Shown here one piece after another: positions 1 through 11,251 of a DNA stretch of 64,000 bases. Source of the stretch: Xestospongia bergquistia (taxonomy: Eukaryota; Porifera; Demospongiae; Haplosclerida; Petrosiidae); contig OZ014414.1 of NCBI GenBank assembly GCA_963965975.1, positions 5,121,501-5,185,500 on the forward strand, given 5' to 3'. A program made the translations under genes and the position numbers. Below the pieces are notes generated by a model. That model saw only the letters and a program-made list of their open reading frames with translations. It made no database searches and was not told the DNA's origin. Position 1 is the first letter of the stretch; each line of letters opens with the position of its first letter.

Positions 1-410
1 ATATATAATTATTCACAAAAAGGTTTTTGGTCAATGTGGTCTCTCTCAAGATCACGTGAACAAACTATTGATTACATTAATATTAATCAGTCACAATTGA
101 ATATTATAATCTCTTACAAAGATAAACTGGAGGAAAAACGTTTGCAGTTTTGATTGAGTTGAATGGTTCAGGAGTGAGCCAAGTTGGTTTATTCTTCAAG
201 TATCATTGAAGTACCACAACTTTCCATCTATCTGGACATCAACACAAGCACACTTTTCTTCATTTAATTTGTACTCAAATTCCTCCCTGTTGTACTAAAG
301 GTAAATTGTATTAAGTACCAACATTTCTAATTTTTAGGATTTTAAAGACATAGACTATGGGGTTTAGGGTTACCTGATTCGTAATCAACCTCTCATTTCA
401 TGTGCAGATG
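1..410. other. AT-rich flank, no gene seen
   Basis: No open frame, repeat or recognisable motif stands out in this stretch. Confidence 0.5.
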
Positions 411-422
411 CATTTTTCCTTA

Positions 423-1010
423 TGGGCAAACTGGAGTATGTTTAAATGTTGTACAAGCAATAAGAAAAGTGAGACAAGATTTCACAAACACTTTAGTCAC
501 TGAATCTGCAATACAACTTTTGCATTATGTTCAAAATGCAACAAACTTTTTTTTTTGCTTATGTGCAAAATGCAATAAACCTTTTGCCTTATAGGCAAAC
601 TGCAATATGTTTAAACGTTGTTCAAATAATAACAGAAGTTAGAGAAGACTTCACAAATGTTTCAGTCACTGAATTGGCAATAAACCTTTTGCCTTATTTG
701 CAAACTGGAGTAAACCTTTTGCCTTATTACAAAAATGCAATAAACCTTTTACATTTTACACCAAATGCAAGAAACCTTTTGCCTTATGTGCAAAACGCAA
801 TAAACCCTTCACCTTATGTCCAAAGTGCAATAATCCCTTTGCGTTACATGCAAAAAGCAATAAAACTTTTCCCTCATGTGCAAAATGCAATATACTTTTT
901 GCCTTATGAGCAAATATCAATATGTTTAAACATCGTTCAAATAGTAAGAGAAATTAGAGAAGATTTCACAAACATTTTAGTCACTGAATTTGCAATAAAC
1001 CTATTGTCCC
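423..1010 (+). repeat. 30-bp tandem repeat with a 91-bp higher-order unit
   Basis: Units of 30 bp built on caataaaccttttgcctta run without a break from about 702 to 911 (seven units), with further units at 566-595 and 679-701. A longer unit that starts gcaaac/gcaaat, contains atgtttaaa and ends at gcaata(a/c)aac occurs at about 425-516, 594-684 and 910-1000. The array therefore has a higher-order structure. Units differ by several bases each, so it is not a fresh expansion. Confidence 0.85.
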
Positions 1011-1093
1011 GTGCAGTAAAGTATCCGTCGAAGCACGCTTACACGCATCTAAAGGTAAAGGAATCAGTCACCCAAAATTGCGTTTCAGCATAA
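527..1093 (+). CDS. Possible repeat protein with 10-residue repeats (uncertain)
   Basis: An open frame of 188 codons runs through the 30-bp repeat array. Because the unit is a multiple of three, the translation is a 10-residue repeat of the type INLLPYVQNA with substitutions at most positions. The two complete higher-order units in it read in the same frame, each with a (V/I)REDFTN-type motif (positions about 650 and 960). The first higher-order unit (425-516) reads in the neighbouring frame, and the two frames are separated by a run of T at about 548-557, where one base gained or lost would join them. No family is recognised and no signal peptide or splice context is clear. It may simply be a satellite whose period keeps the frame open. 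Confidence 0.25.
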   Translation: MFKMQQTFFFAYVQNAINLLPYRQTAICLNVVQIITEVREDFTNVSVTELAINLLPYLQTGVNLLPYYKNAINLLHFTPNARNLLPYVQNAINPSPYVQSAIIPLRYMQKAIKLFPHVQNAIYFLPYEQISICLNIVQIVREIREDFTNILVTEFAINLLSRAVKYPSKHAYTHLKVKESVTQNCVSA

Positions 1094-2299
1094 AGAAAAC
1101 TTAAATATCTGCATTTTATTGTCTACAATCACTAATCATTGATATCTCAAAAAAACGGACAAAAATGCATGTTTACTGGAGATATTCTAACAAGATCATA
1201 GATGATGGTGGTTGTCTTAAAATATAAGACCTGCATCAGTGAAGAGAGAAAATTGTTTTGACTAAATGTATTTGTTTCTTTATACTGGATTAAAAATGAT
1301 TGAATAACGACAAAGTTGTTAATGTGACTTGAATACTAAAAGTTGATGTATCATTAACTATGAATTATTTGTAACAAACATTTTTGGTAATTAATAAACA
1401 AACCATAAAACAAACAATTATCATTATTGATTCTAGAACTCTTAACAAAACAATCATCATTTTTCAATTGCAAATTTTCTTTTCCATAGCTCTAATGTTT
1501 TGACATTTACAGTTCGTGTTTTTGTGCAATATTGTTTCCCACCTCTTCAGCTCTACTTCTCTTGTCAACATGGGGTACTTGTAATCAATATGCACTGTAG
1601 AAAAATTACTAATGGATATATTTTGTTAAAGAGAGTGACTTACAACAAATACCATCAAAAACATCTTGTCTAAGAAGTTCCCTCCCTTCTGCTTCAGTGC
1701 AATTACCAGCTGAAAGTTCTTTAGTGAAAAACCCATCCATTAGCTTGAGTGATTTTAAAAATGTATCTATTTTTTTTTTGAAAATTTTGGAGGTCTTTAT
1801 TCCCACTACCTTCTTCTCCTTTAATGTAAGTTCCTTCCCTCTTCTTTTCCTTCCTCCTTTTCCTATACTTTTTGTTTGTTTCTTTCTATCAGTTCATTAA
1901 TCATAATAACAACATGTCATAATATGCTTACTTTAAAAAAGGCACGATAATGTTTTGGACAAAGAGTACGTTTAGTTTTCATTTTCCATTTTTCAACTGG
2001 ACACTTTGACTTGACATAGGATAAAGTGTAGCGAATTGTGTTTTGGACTTACCCATTGGTGATATTTATTGTTCTGTACTGCTTCCTGTGTGTATACGAC
2101 ATAGTTTGATTGATAGTTTCATTTGACTAACTTTTATTAAGGGCCAACAAAACCTACAAAACTGCATGTACATTTACAAAAAATGATAACAACGTAAGTT
2201 AACTTTTGTTAATGTACTCACACTGTTATCGCGTGCTGTCTCTCGGCACCCTCTGTCTGTGCAGGGTGGTTAACCACACTGGAAGTACTATGATATAGA
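1094..2299. other. No gene seen
   Basis: AT-rich sequence with pyrimidine-rich tracts near 1770-1880. The short open frames on both strands lack recognisable motifs. Confidence 0.5.
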
Positions 2300-2419
2300 G
2301 TGAATACTGAATTACAACAATTTAAAGAATCTTGGAATACCCATCGAATAAGAAAAAAGAAAGCTGCAATATGTCCAGCAGGAGTACCAGATGATGTTTT
2401 CTATCTCCATGAAAATAGT
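2300..2419 (+). pseudogene. Integrase/DDE-type transposon C-terminal fragment
   Basis: An open stretch of about 40 codons reads with the motif FKESWNTHRIRKKK followed by PAGVPDDVFYL. A W-N-(T/N)-H-(R/P)-(I/L)-R motif followed by a P-G-x-P-D-(D/E) motif is the usual C-terminal signature of integrase-core transposon proteins found in many invertebrate and fish genomes. Nothing upstream encodes a catalytic core, so this is a fragment. The family assignment comes from memory of the motif, not from a search. Confidence 0.4.
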
Positions 2420-2698
2420 AAGAAGCTTCAATCTCTATCTTGCATGTATGATTGATTGTGTATGTTGTATATGTATTTAGATTTTTTGAAAGGCAGTATC
2501 TCCAGAGTTATTGGCATACTGCATAGAAAGTAATGCTCAACAGTGCCCTTCATTTTATCCTTCTGAATATGAACACTTAGCGAATACACTTCTGACAAAA
2601 AATATACAAATGACACAAACAGACATCAAGAGTTAATAAACATGATGTGCATTTTAAAATAATCAAAATGTATGTTCTTAAGTTCTAATTTAAATTCA

Positions 2699-3412
2699 TT
2701 AAATTTCATGCACAGTTTGAAGTGATTCCAAAACACTTTCAGCAGTTGGTCTTTTCATAGGATCCAAAGTAACACACTGTTCACATATTTCTTTATAACT
2801 TCCAAAGAAATGGTCAGTTAATGGACCACAGGGAGGATCATTATGTGAGCCACATACCTTTTGCATTATCTGCATTGAAGAAAGACCTTTCCAAACACAC
2901 TGACATGAAAATAGTTTAATCAATAGACATCCAAAAGAATATGTATCTACTGGTGTCCCCTAAATGTGGTATGATACATTTCTGGTGCCATTTAACTGTG
3001 AGTACCACTTCCCATTGAAGTTGCAATTGTTTGTATTGATGTTAACATCTTTGCTATTCCTAAGTCACAAAGACACCAACAAAATCAGGCGTTACCTAAT
3101 GAGATTGGATGAATCAATAATTAATTCAAGACTTAACTCACAAGTATATTTTGAGGTTTGATGTCATGATGAACTATAGGAGGTCTTTTTAAATGCATGT
3201 ACACAAGGGCTCTACATATTTTCATAGCTATACCACTGAGTATACCTTTAGATAACTAACATAATCAAAGTTATGAACATGAAAATAACATGACATTAAT
3301 AAACCTCATTTTTTGAAGCAAAAAGAATAGTGTCAAGATTTTTTCCATCCACAAAGTTGGTTATAATGTAAACTTTATCTTTATCCCATGATGCACAGAT
3401 GTACATGCTTGC
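2699..3412 (-). pseudogene. Protein kinase C-terminal lobe, decayed
   Basis: Three minus-strand blocks in order encode the hinge (KVYIITNFVDGKNL, about 3390-3330), the catalytic loop (IVHHDIKPQNIL, about 3180-3142), then the metal-binding loop (LCDLGIAKM), the APE motif (MAPEMY) and the C-lobe ending at 2699 with DPMKRPTAESVLESL. The first two blocks join cleanly across a 49-bp intron (3256-3304, GT-AG, phase 0). A good donor follows NIL at 3141. The catalytic loop has HHD instead of HRD and the magnesium loop has DLG instead of DFG. A stop codon sits just before MAPE and a one-base frameshift lies between the APE motif and the next stretch (TPVDTYSFGC). No N-lobe with a glycine loop or catalytic lysine was found upstream. 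It resembles the serine/threonine or TKL-like kinases. Disruptions suggest a pseudogene, unless they are assembly errors. Confidence 0.7.
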
Positions 3413-4216
3413 AGGAATATAGTTTCATTAACTTGATGAACAGTTAAACTTTGTCTACTGGCTATAGATTATTCTTTATTGTGTTCATACACAAGATATC
3501 AATTTTTAAAAAATATAAATGTGCTAATAATAAGAATTATTTTATTCTACTTACAATAATCATACAATAACTATGTATGAGTGTCACTACTATACATGTA
3601 TATTGCAATACTTTTTATCAACTTACTGTCAATGACTTCACATATTCTTCGTATTTATGAGCTACATTATATTTCAGAAGGCTCAGTCTCACATATCAAC
3701 AGTGTTTCCTTAGTAAAAACAGCTTAATTTACAGCTTAACAATATTAATTTCCATAAGACATGCCCATGGGTGTGTCCTTTCTTCCGTCCTTACTCTTCG
3801 GCCTTTTTCTTACACACCCAAGAACGGTCATGTATGACTCGGTACTGAATGAAATTTTGTCTGTATCAAGATGATGTCATTGTCGTATCATTTCTGTGGT
3901 GTAGACAATGTGATACACATCAGATTTACACATTGATTGAGTTGTTCGTATCCAGTATGATACAGACTTGCAATGATTCAGACTGTACTGGGTTCGCATA
4001 TGCATCAGGTATGAGGATCAGATCTGTCATTGATTCAAGATGTCTGGAGACATTAGAAAGAAATGTGCAAGTATAAGTGTATACTTATTGCCTGTTGCCT
4101 TTATATATCATATGATTCATAGTGTTAGAAAGTAGAGTATATGAACTTGAAGAATCAGAGACATTTTTGAAGGCTGAATTGAAACGTCAAGAGCAACAGT
4201 AACTTAAATAGTATAA
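3413..4216. other. No gene seen
   Basis: AT-rich sequence between the kinase remnant and the DIRS-like element. A stretch at 3620-3710 on the minus strand could hold a kinase N-lobe exon but no motif supports it. Confidence 0.4.
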
Positions 4217-5179
4217 CTCAAGTCAAGACCCCATTTTGCCAATTCTGATGAGGAAGAGATACAAGACTCTGAGCTTTTAGAAGTCTTGGAGAAGACTAAG
4301 CTCTTTTTGGAAGAAAAATGTGCACAGAGTGTGCCCAACAGTGTGCGGAGGAAAGCACGGGGTCGCTACCCTCTACCCAATGTAGCAGCTACCAGAACAC
4401 TTCAACTGCATGCATATATAAAGTCAGAGATCCCACACCAGGTCAAGTCTGCAGACAAGGACCTGGCAAAGCTCCAGACATTTGTCCTGGATGCTTTAGC
4501 ACCTTTAGTGTCTATCTTGGACCTTAACAATAAATACCATCGTCTCTCATTCCAGGACACTATTGACGCAATTAGCCCAGCTGTGGAGTTAATTGGGAAT
4601 ACTAATGCTAGAATTTCATGCCTGAGGCATGAAAAAGTTACCCTAAGCCTGAATAAAACTCTACTTCCTCTATGTCAGGAGGATGGAAATTTTAAATCAG
4701 CAGCTACAGCCTTATTTGGCCCAGAGTTTGCAAGAATGTCCAAGGAGCATATTGATCAAGTCAGGGCCATGTGGTCAGGTGTGCCATCAGGACCCTCAAA
4801 GCAGTTTTTCGATCTGCCTCACCCCCAGAAATCAAGGGGAGGGTATCATCAGAAACACGGACGAAGTGGAGCCTCAAGTTATTTCCAAGGAGCAGCAGAG
4901 ACCGTCAGCAATTCAATGCCAACAGACTACAGGGCAACCAGCAAACCAGATTCCAAAACAAGAGCTAATATACAATACACAGATACATCCATTTTACAAT
5001 TTGGACAATTTGGAAGAAATTCAAAAAAGTATGTTAATAAATCAATTAGTATGCATGAGTGTGGTCTCTATAGTTATGAATCACAAATTAGCCGGGTGGC
5101 TACAGCGTTTCCTAGGAAATTAGGAAGTCATTACAAAGGATCAGTGGGGTCCTCAACACAATACATTGGTATCACATAG
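4217..5179 (+). pseudogene. DIRS-type gag-like protein
   Basis: The frame is open from about 4217, with an acidic start (DEEEIQDSELLE) before the first ATG at 4286. The N-terminal 190 codons are helical and resemble the capsid-like ORF1 of DIRS elements: a conserved proline-rich start, a central helical region, LFG near codon 145, and a basic, serine/glutamine-rich tail typical of nucleic-acid-binding gag ends. In the last part the homologous reading moves to the neighbouring frame: KLAGWLQRFLGN (about 5088-5123) is the usual opening of the DIRS RT region, and it is followed by a stop where a tryptophan is expected. The RT region then continues after a further one-base shift at a GGGG run near 5147. 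Function would be particle or RNA binding. Identification rests on layout and family pattern. Confidence 0.65.
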
Positions 5180-6380
5180 ACTTCCTAAAAGAACCAGACC
5201 AACATTGCATGCTACACACACCACATTATACTCCAGAACAGAACCACTTTTTCCTCGAGGAGGTAAGAGAACTCCGACTGAAAGGAGCAGTGTCTGCGGT
5301 AACAAATCGACAGATAGTTTTACTCCAACTTATTTTTCTCGTCCCAAAAAAGGATGGAGGTCGGATGCCAGTCATCAATCTAAAGGCCTTAACCCAGTTT
5401 GTTCGGACACAACATTTCAAGATGGAAGGGATCCACACTTTAAAAGAGATTGTGAGACTGAATGATTGGATGGTTAAAGTAGACCTCAAGGATGCCTTCT
5501 TCACAGTACCAATCCACAACACCCACAAACAGTACCTCAGGTTTAGGTTTCAGGGACTAGATTATCAGTTCAACTGCCTCCCATTTGGTCTCTCGTCGGC
5601 TCCATGGGTCTTTACCAAGACTCTCAAACATGCCAGTGTTACTACCGGGAGATGGGGATGTGATTGATACCATACATATAGACGATATTCTAGTATTAGC
5701 AGAATCCAAGGAGCTATTAATCAAACAGGCAGCCGAGATGTGCTACCTGCTCGAGAATCTTGGGTTCCTACTAAAGCAGAAGAAGTCCACTCTGGAGCCA
5801 TCCCAGATAATGGAATTTCTAGGATTCACAGTGGACACTGTGGTGATGGAGATAAAGCTTCCATCAGACAAGCTAAAGAAAATCAGGGCAGAGTCTGGAG
5901 GTTAGGAAAGGAGGAAGTGGTTTCAGCTGGATCACTAGCACAGTTAATTGGGAAAATGAATACCACTTCTCGGGTAATTCCCCCCGACTACTTTGTTCTA
6001 CTGACACTTGCAAATGAAGTTGTCTGTCGCGTTGACTACAAAGCTCAGTTAACACTGGACCAGGAGTGCCAGAACGAACTAAGATGGTGGGACAACCATA
6101 CCAAAAGACGGAAGGTCCCTGGTCCAATCGGGAGAGAAGGAGCCATATCAACTGCTTGAAACTCAAGGCAGCAACTCTTGCCATTCAAACATTTGCCAAG
6201 AACAGGACAGGCATATTCAGTTCTCCTCATAATAGACAACACAATAGCGGTTGCCTACATCAACAACTTTGTTGGAACTGTTTCAAGGGAGCTTATAATC
6301 CTGGCAAGGAATCTATGGATGTGGTGTCTGGAAAGGAACATACACATCATAGCCCAACACCTCCCAGGATTAAAACAATG
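5085..6380 (+). pseudogene. DIRS-like reverse transcriptase and truncated RNase H
   Basis: RT motifs appear in order: LVPKKDGGRMPVINLKALT, MVKVDLKDAFFTVPI with the first catalytic aspartate, QFNCLPFGLSSAPWVFTK, then after a frameshift near 5630 the active-site box IHIDDILVLA (x-I-D-D as in DIRS elements), and MEFLGFTVD. The thumb and connection continue to LRWWDNH in another frame. The RNase H that follows keeps HINCLKLKAATLAIQTFAK and, after a shift, VLLIIDNTIAVAYINNFVG and IHIIAQHLPGL, but the expected first block with the catalytic aspartate (the usual E-T-D-A-S region) is absent: KRRKVPGP runs almost directly into SHINCL. So RNase H has an internal deletion of perhaps 30 codons. The enzyme would copy element RNA, but this copy cannot be active. 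Confidence 0.85.
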
Positions 6381-7651
6381 ATAGACCGTACAGACTGGCA
6401 GTTGAACCCTGCCATATTCAGACGAATTGGAAGTGGACCTTCTTGCCTCCAGACTCACTACACAGCTCCAAGTCAAATTCAGTTGGCGGCCAAATCCCTA
6501 TACCATGGCAACAGATGCATTTCTACAGGATTGGTGGTCCCTTGGGAAGGGATATGCCAACCCCCCCTTGGTGTCTAATAGGTCGGGTTCTATCTCAAGC
6601 CCTGTCCCAATGAGTACAACTAATAGCCCCAGTGTGGAAGTCTCAACCCTGGTACCCAGTTGTTCTGAAGATGCTAATAAGCCACCTCCGGTTGATCTTG
6701 GAAGATTCTCAAGGGCACAGATCACAAGGAAGAGATGCTGATGTCTCAATTTGCCATATGGCATATCTCAGGGATAGATACAGAGGCCAGAACCTTTCGC
6801 AAGAGGCTACCATTCTCATGCTCAAATCATGGAGGTCAAAAACCAACAAGTCTTACGACTCACTCTTTGGGAGGTGGCTTAGCTGGTGTGATAGAGGGGG
6901 TTCAAATCCCTTTTCGGGCCCTGTGATTAACGTGGTAAATTTTCTTGCCCACCTTCATAGTGAGGGCTTTAAGTATAACTCCATTAATGCCCATCGTTCA
7001 GCCATCTCATCAGTACATGAGAGAGTGGATGGTTATAGTGTTGGACAACATCAAACGGTTACTTGATTACTGAAGGGGATATTCACCTCTCCTTCCAAGA
7101 TACAGTCACACATGGAATGTACAAATAGTTTTGGACTATCTTATCTCCTTAGGCAACAATTGTGATCTATCACTAAAACAGCTGACTTGGAAGACAGCCA
7201 TGTTACTTGCCCTCACTCGTCCTTCAAGGTCAGCCGACTTATCTCATTTAGACATTGTGCAGAAACAGTACCAGCCAGATGGGGCATTGTTCCTACACAG
7301 TGCTCTTGCAAAACAGATACCTGGGGCCTTCTTTCCTTCATTCCCAAGTGACATGCATCTCTGTCCTGTCAGGACTCTAAAGGATTATGAAAAACGAACA
7401 TTGCTACTCAGAAATGGGGAAACATGACTCCTTATTTCTACTGTTAAGCCACATAAACCAGTGCCCTCATGCTCCGTCGCAAGGCTCTCTTAGAAGCTGC
7501 AGGTGTGGACACATCTATATTTAATGCCCACTCAGTGAGAGGGGCATCATCAACCTCAGCTGCAAACATGGGGATAACAACCAATGACATCCTTAAAGCA
7601 GCAGACTGGGCCTTTGGGTCATTTTTTCAGAAATTTTATTATAGAACTTAG
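6381..7651 (+). pseudogene. DIRS-like tyrosine recombinase
   Basis: The N-terminal core-binding domain is open at about 6720-7066 (LSQEATILMLKSWRSKTNKS, then FLAHLHSEGFKYNSINAHRS and AISSVHE). The catalytic domain follows in another frame (7131-7427, LALTRPSRSADLSHLD, containing the first catalytic arginine) and another (7469-7651, AHSVRGASSTSAAN with the H-x-x-R pair at 7529-7540, ILKAADW, and FQKFYYRT with the nucleophile tyrosine just before the stop). All four expected catalytic residues are present. Two or three frameshifts separate the blocks. In DIRS elements this enzyme integrates the circular DNA copy, so insertion does not duplicate the target. The intervening stretch 6381-6720 holds the RT/RNase H tail and gives no separate domain. 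Confidence 0.85.
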
Positions 7652-7740
7652 TCTACCTAGTGGTAGCATAACCCTCCTTCATTGCTTTGTCTAGTAAATT
7701 CTTGCTGACATCTAAAATAAAGAAATAAATTGAAAAAAAA

Positions 7741-9639
7741 AGATTTAAATAAACAGTAGCATTGCTTCAAATCACTGACATGTACAATACAACTGTTTAC
7801 TGATTGTCCTTCTATAAATTTAGTAGCTATAAATGATAGGTATTATACATACATAATTTTAATTTTAATTGCCTTTAATTCTCTTTGTGTACTTGTACAT
7901 ACATAGCTGAGTAAAGGAAAGAATTAGAAAAGGACTTATGGTAATGAAAATCAAGTTGAATTGACTATAGTGATTATTTCAGCAGCACTAACTAAAATCA
8001 TGTTTACTGTAGCAAAGTGTGAAAATTATGGAGGTTTCTTTAGTTTTAAAACTTCACAAAAGCAGAGACAGTATGTTCAAATTAAGGTTTCAAAATATCA
8101 ACTTTATAAATATTAATTAGCATTAGAAAAAGTTATGTTTTGTGCAGAAAAAAATAAATCTTTCAAGTGGTATTGAAATGAATTCCCTAGTTTTTAATAA
8201 AGTTATCAAAACGAAAATTGACTGCAGTTAAACTCAAGATGTTTGATCCTTTAACATAAAAAATCTTACCTTTTGCACTATATCTTTTTAATTCTGAAAC
8301 TTAAGGAAGGATTGACAAAACAATTTTTCAAAAAATTTCTTCAAAAGATAGTTTTAGTATTTGAATGTATTCAGGTGGTAGCAGGTAACAAATAATATTC
8401 AATTTGAGTGCACTATTATCTGGCACAATCCTCAAGTGAAAAGCAGTCTGGTGCTTTTGCTCAACATTCTTGGTTCTCATATCACAAATGTGACATTATG
8501 CCTCTAGCCAATTAAATTTGACAATACCTATGAGACACATGACTCAAGAGTTAACTTAGTAAAATTCTTTATATAGCAGAGGGCTATTTGTCCTTGCAGA
8601 TCAGATTAATATGATTAATTGAGTCACTGTTACTCATTGTTACTGTATGGTTTGTAATATTCAAGAGTCCACTATTGAATGGATGACCACCAAGTACCTA
8701 ATATAAAAAATGAGTTAAAAATATTTGCAGATTCAAGTTTACCATATTTATAAAGATATTTGGGCTGCAGAACATGTTCAAGATTGGTTAGTCTCCAAAG
8801 GCTGGAATTACACAATCCCTTTGATGTGATAGTAATGTAGACCTTCTTTCAGATATGACAGTTGATTCCTTCAAAGTTGTTCTCTTTTATTAACAGAAGC
8901 ACAGTTGGAGGAAGCAGATAAATTTAAGGTGTGGTACAAGGAGTGGACTCATAATAATTGCACCTTTAACATATACTATTAAAATGCTCAACTGTTATCT
9001 ATATATAAATTGCATTAGTATTACAAGAATCATTTAATTAAAAAATAAAAAAGTGACAACAGATTGCTTGAAGAACACATCCACCACAACAAATTGTATA
9101 ATAAATAATAATAATTACCTCCAGGCATAATATTTGAATGTCTACTCTGTTGATTTCATTCAATTTTTACACATAGTCATTACCAAAATTAAAGTACATC
9201 CTAAAACTGCCAAGTGACACAGCACCCAATGAATGTTATTAACCCTAGCACTACATGCTCAAAGCTCCTCACTGTATAGCTTGCTTAACTGCGCATAATT
9301 GTAGCAATCTATAGATATATTCTTTAACTGACATTACAGCTAATTATACTACCTTAAAAGTCAGTATCTTCTTAAACAATTATAGGATGATTTTTTAAAT
9401 ATATAATATTATTTAATATATATTTACATTCAGAAAATATGGCAGACTTCTTGTTTATTATCAATAAAGTATGGATGGTACCTTAAGGTATATACCTTTG
9501 ACATCTTTGAGATAAATAATTTATCCTTTTGCTTACTTTGAAATTAAGGCTGTAATGTATGTATATTCATTAGTAGGTGTATCATCACTATTACTCATTA
9601 TTATGACAATTGTTGTACAACGTTGTATGTTAGTCTCAA
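7741..9639. other. No gene seen
   Basis: Very AT-rich, with no open frame above 60 codons and no recognisable motif on either strand. Confidence 0.55.
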
Positions 9640-10815
9640 AGATATTGGTTGTTGTGTCAGTCCATCATTATACTTGTTATACTGGTGTCAGGAGTGAGAT
9701 AACTGTGGCAGGACAGGCAGAGATATCATTGCCAGACTATGAAAGAAGACCTCAAGCATACATAGACAAGAGTGGAGTTAGTGGCAAGGGCAAAGGAGTA
9801 GGACGAAGGGAAACAACTCACTATTATTCTGACCTTACTTCATGGCAAATTGTTAGATACATACGGTAGAGCTCCCAGAGGAATCTAAGGCAAGTGTAGA
9901 CAATTTAAGGAAAGCACTGGCAGAAGAGGCCGATGTGATCCAAGACCCCTTGTCTGCTGCCAAATGTTTCACCGATAGAAAACAGTGGAAACCAAAGTGG
10001 TTGATTAGGCCAATGAGCTATTAAAGTTACTCAGAGAAGCATATTCTTCCTTCAATGATTTTTAACGGACTTGGTAACATCTATGGCAGAGTAGGTATTG
10101 CTGAAGGGAAGACTTGGTACCATGGAGGAGGCTGCCAAGGCAGAAACAGAAGTTCAGTATGCACCCCAGTTTGGAGGAACAACCTTAGAGGACTAGTGGG
10201 AAGTGTGCACAATGGTAGATCTTGTCAAACCTGGAAATGCTAGCAACAAAGAGGCCCTGGTATAGCTATAGCAAGCAGCAAAAGAGCTGACAAAGCATTT
10301 TGTTGCCCTTGAGAACAAAACTATAGTTAACCATATACAATGGGAGTGTAGAGATGTCAGGAATGTTCATTTCACAGATGTAATGATTTGGGTCATTATC
10401 AATATCGATATCCATTAAACGAGCAGCAGCCAGGCCAAGAGCCAGAGCGAGGGAGGAATGGCTGGACACTCAATGACTTTCCCTCCCAATCATCATCAAA
10501 ATATTCACACAGTGTGACATGTATGTGGACAAGTGGGAGTATTTCCGACAACATTTCTTATTGACACCTGAGCTACAATTTCAATTGTCATGGATGGCAA
10601 GGTTCCCATTGTTAATCATCATTCAGCAAACCAAAGCATTTGGGACAAATGGATTGCCCATTGACATAGTGGCACCAGTGGATGTTTAGTAAGTTTTAAG
10701 TTTGGGTTCTCTACAATGCATAAATTTGTTGTTATCACGGAATTACCAGTGGAATGCCTTTTAGGATTAGATTTTCTTATGAAGTATCATGCCATTATTG
10801 ACTATTGAACAGGGT
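9640..10815 (+). pseudogene. Gypsy gag and retropepsin remnants
   Basis: A gag helix block reads TMEEAAKAETEVQYAPQFGG (about 10120-10180) and a second QAAKELTKHFVALENKT (about 10270-10325). A zinc-knuckle remnant reads C-F-H-R-C-N-D-L-G-H-Y with the final cysteine replaced, at about 10350-10400. The protease survives only as its C-terminal motif VECLLGLDFLMKYHAIID (about 10748-10805), which in Gypsy elements follows the flap. The catalytic D-T-G motif is not readable; the region that should hold it (about 10620-10690) has stops. Earlier open sequence at 9690-9868 may be gag N-terminus but has no clear motif. Confidence 0.6.
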
Positions 10816-11251
10816 TTGTTGTTTGCTTGTTTTACCTTGTTGCTGATAAAGCTACCATAAATTTGGAGGAAAGTCCCCAGAGTATGTAACAATTTCTTGC
10901 TTTAAATGTTCCTACAGATAACCTCACTCAAGAGGATGCATTAAAATAAGAGGAATTATTGTGTTCATTCCAATATTTATTTATGGAAAAATCAGGATGT
11001 CTGGAGAAAAATCTCTATAATCAGGCATAATATCAAATCACTTCACTACCCATAAAACAGCCTATGTGCTGTCTTTCTGTAGCATTGAGGCATATAAGTT
11101 AATAATGAGGTTGAGAAAAATTTGAAAGACAATATTATTCAACCCAGCAAAAGCACTTGGTCTAACATGTTGTTTTGGTGAGAAAAAAAACCAATCTTGG
11201 AGATTTTGAATTGATTTTAGGAAGGTTAATTCAGTTACAGTAAACGATAGT

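Larger units (their letters stand above)
4217..7740 (+). mobile_element. DIRS-like tyrosine-recombinase retrotransposon
   Basis: In order on the plus strand: a DIRS-type gag-like protein, reverse transcriptase, RNase H and a tyrosine recombinase with the R...HxxR...Y residues. This order, with a tyrosine recombinase instead of a DDE integrase, defines the DIRS/YR retrotransposons. All parts are readable but spread over three frames with stops and one-base shifts, so this copy is dead. I did not find convincing split direct repeats or inverted terminal repeats, so the ends are approximate. An A-rich tract at about 7730-7742 follows the last coding part. Base composition is visibly more GC-rich than the flanks. 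Confidence 0.85.

Noticed and set aside
423..1010. Repeat array considered as a CRISPR-like array
   Set aside because: There are no unique spacers of constant length between identical repeats; units are contiguous and diverged, and the rest of the window is animal nuclear DNA.
5226..5528. 100-codon minus-strand open frame opposite the DIRS RT
   Set aside because: It is antisense to clear RT motifs on the plus strand and has no motif of its own.
6895..6925. ggttcaaatcccttttcgg as a possible tRNA T-arm
   Set aside because: It lies inside the tyrosine-recombinase coding region and no acceptor, D or anticodon arm can be drawn around it.
10266..10469. 67-codon minus-strand frame in the Gypsy region
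   Set aside because: Antisense to the gag and zinc-knuckle remnant; no supporting motif.
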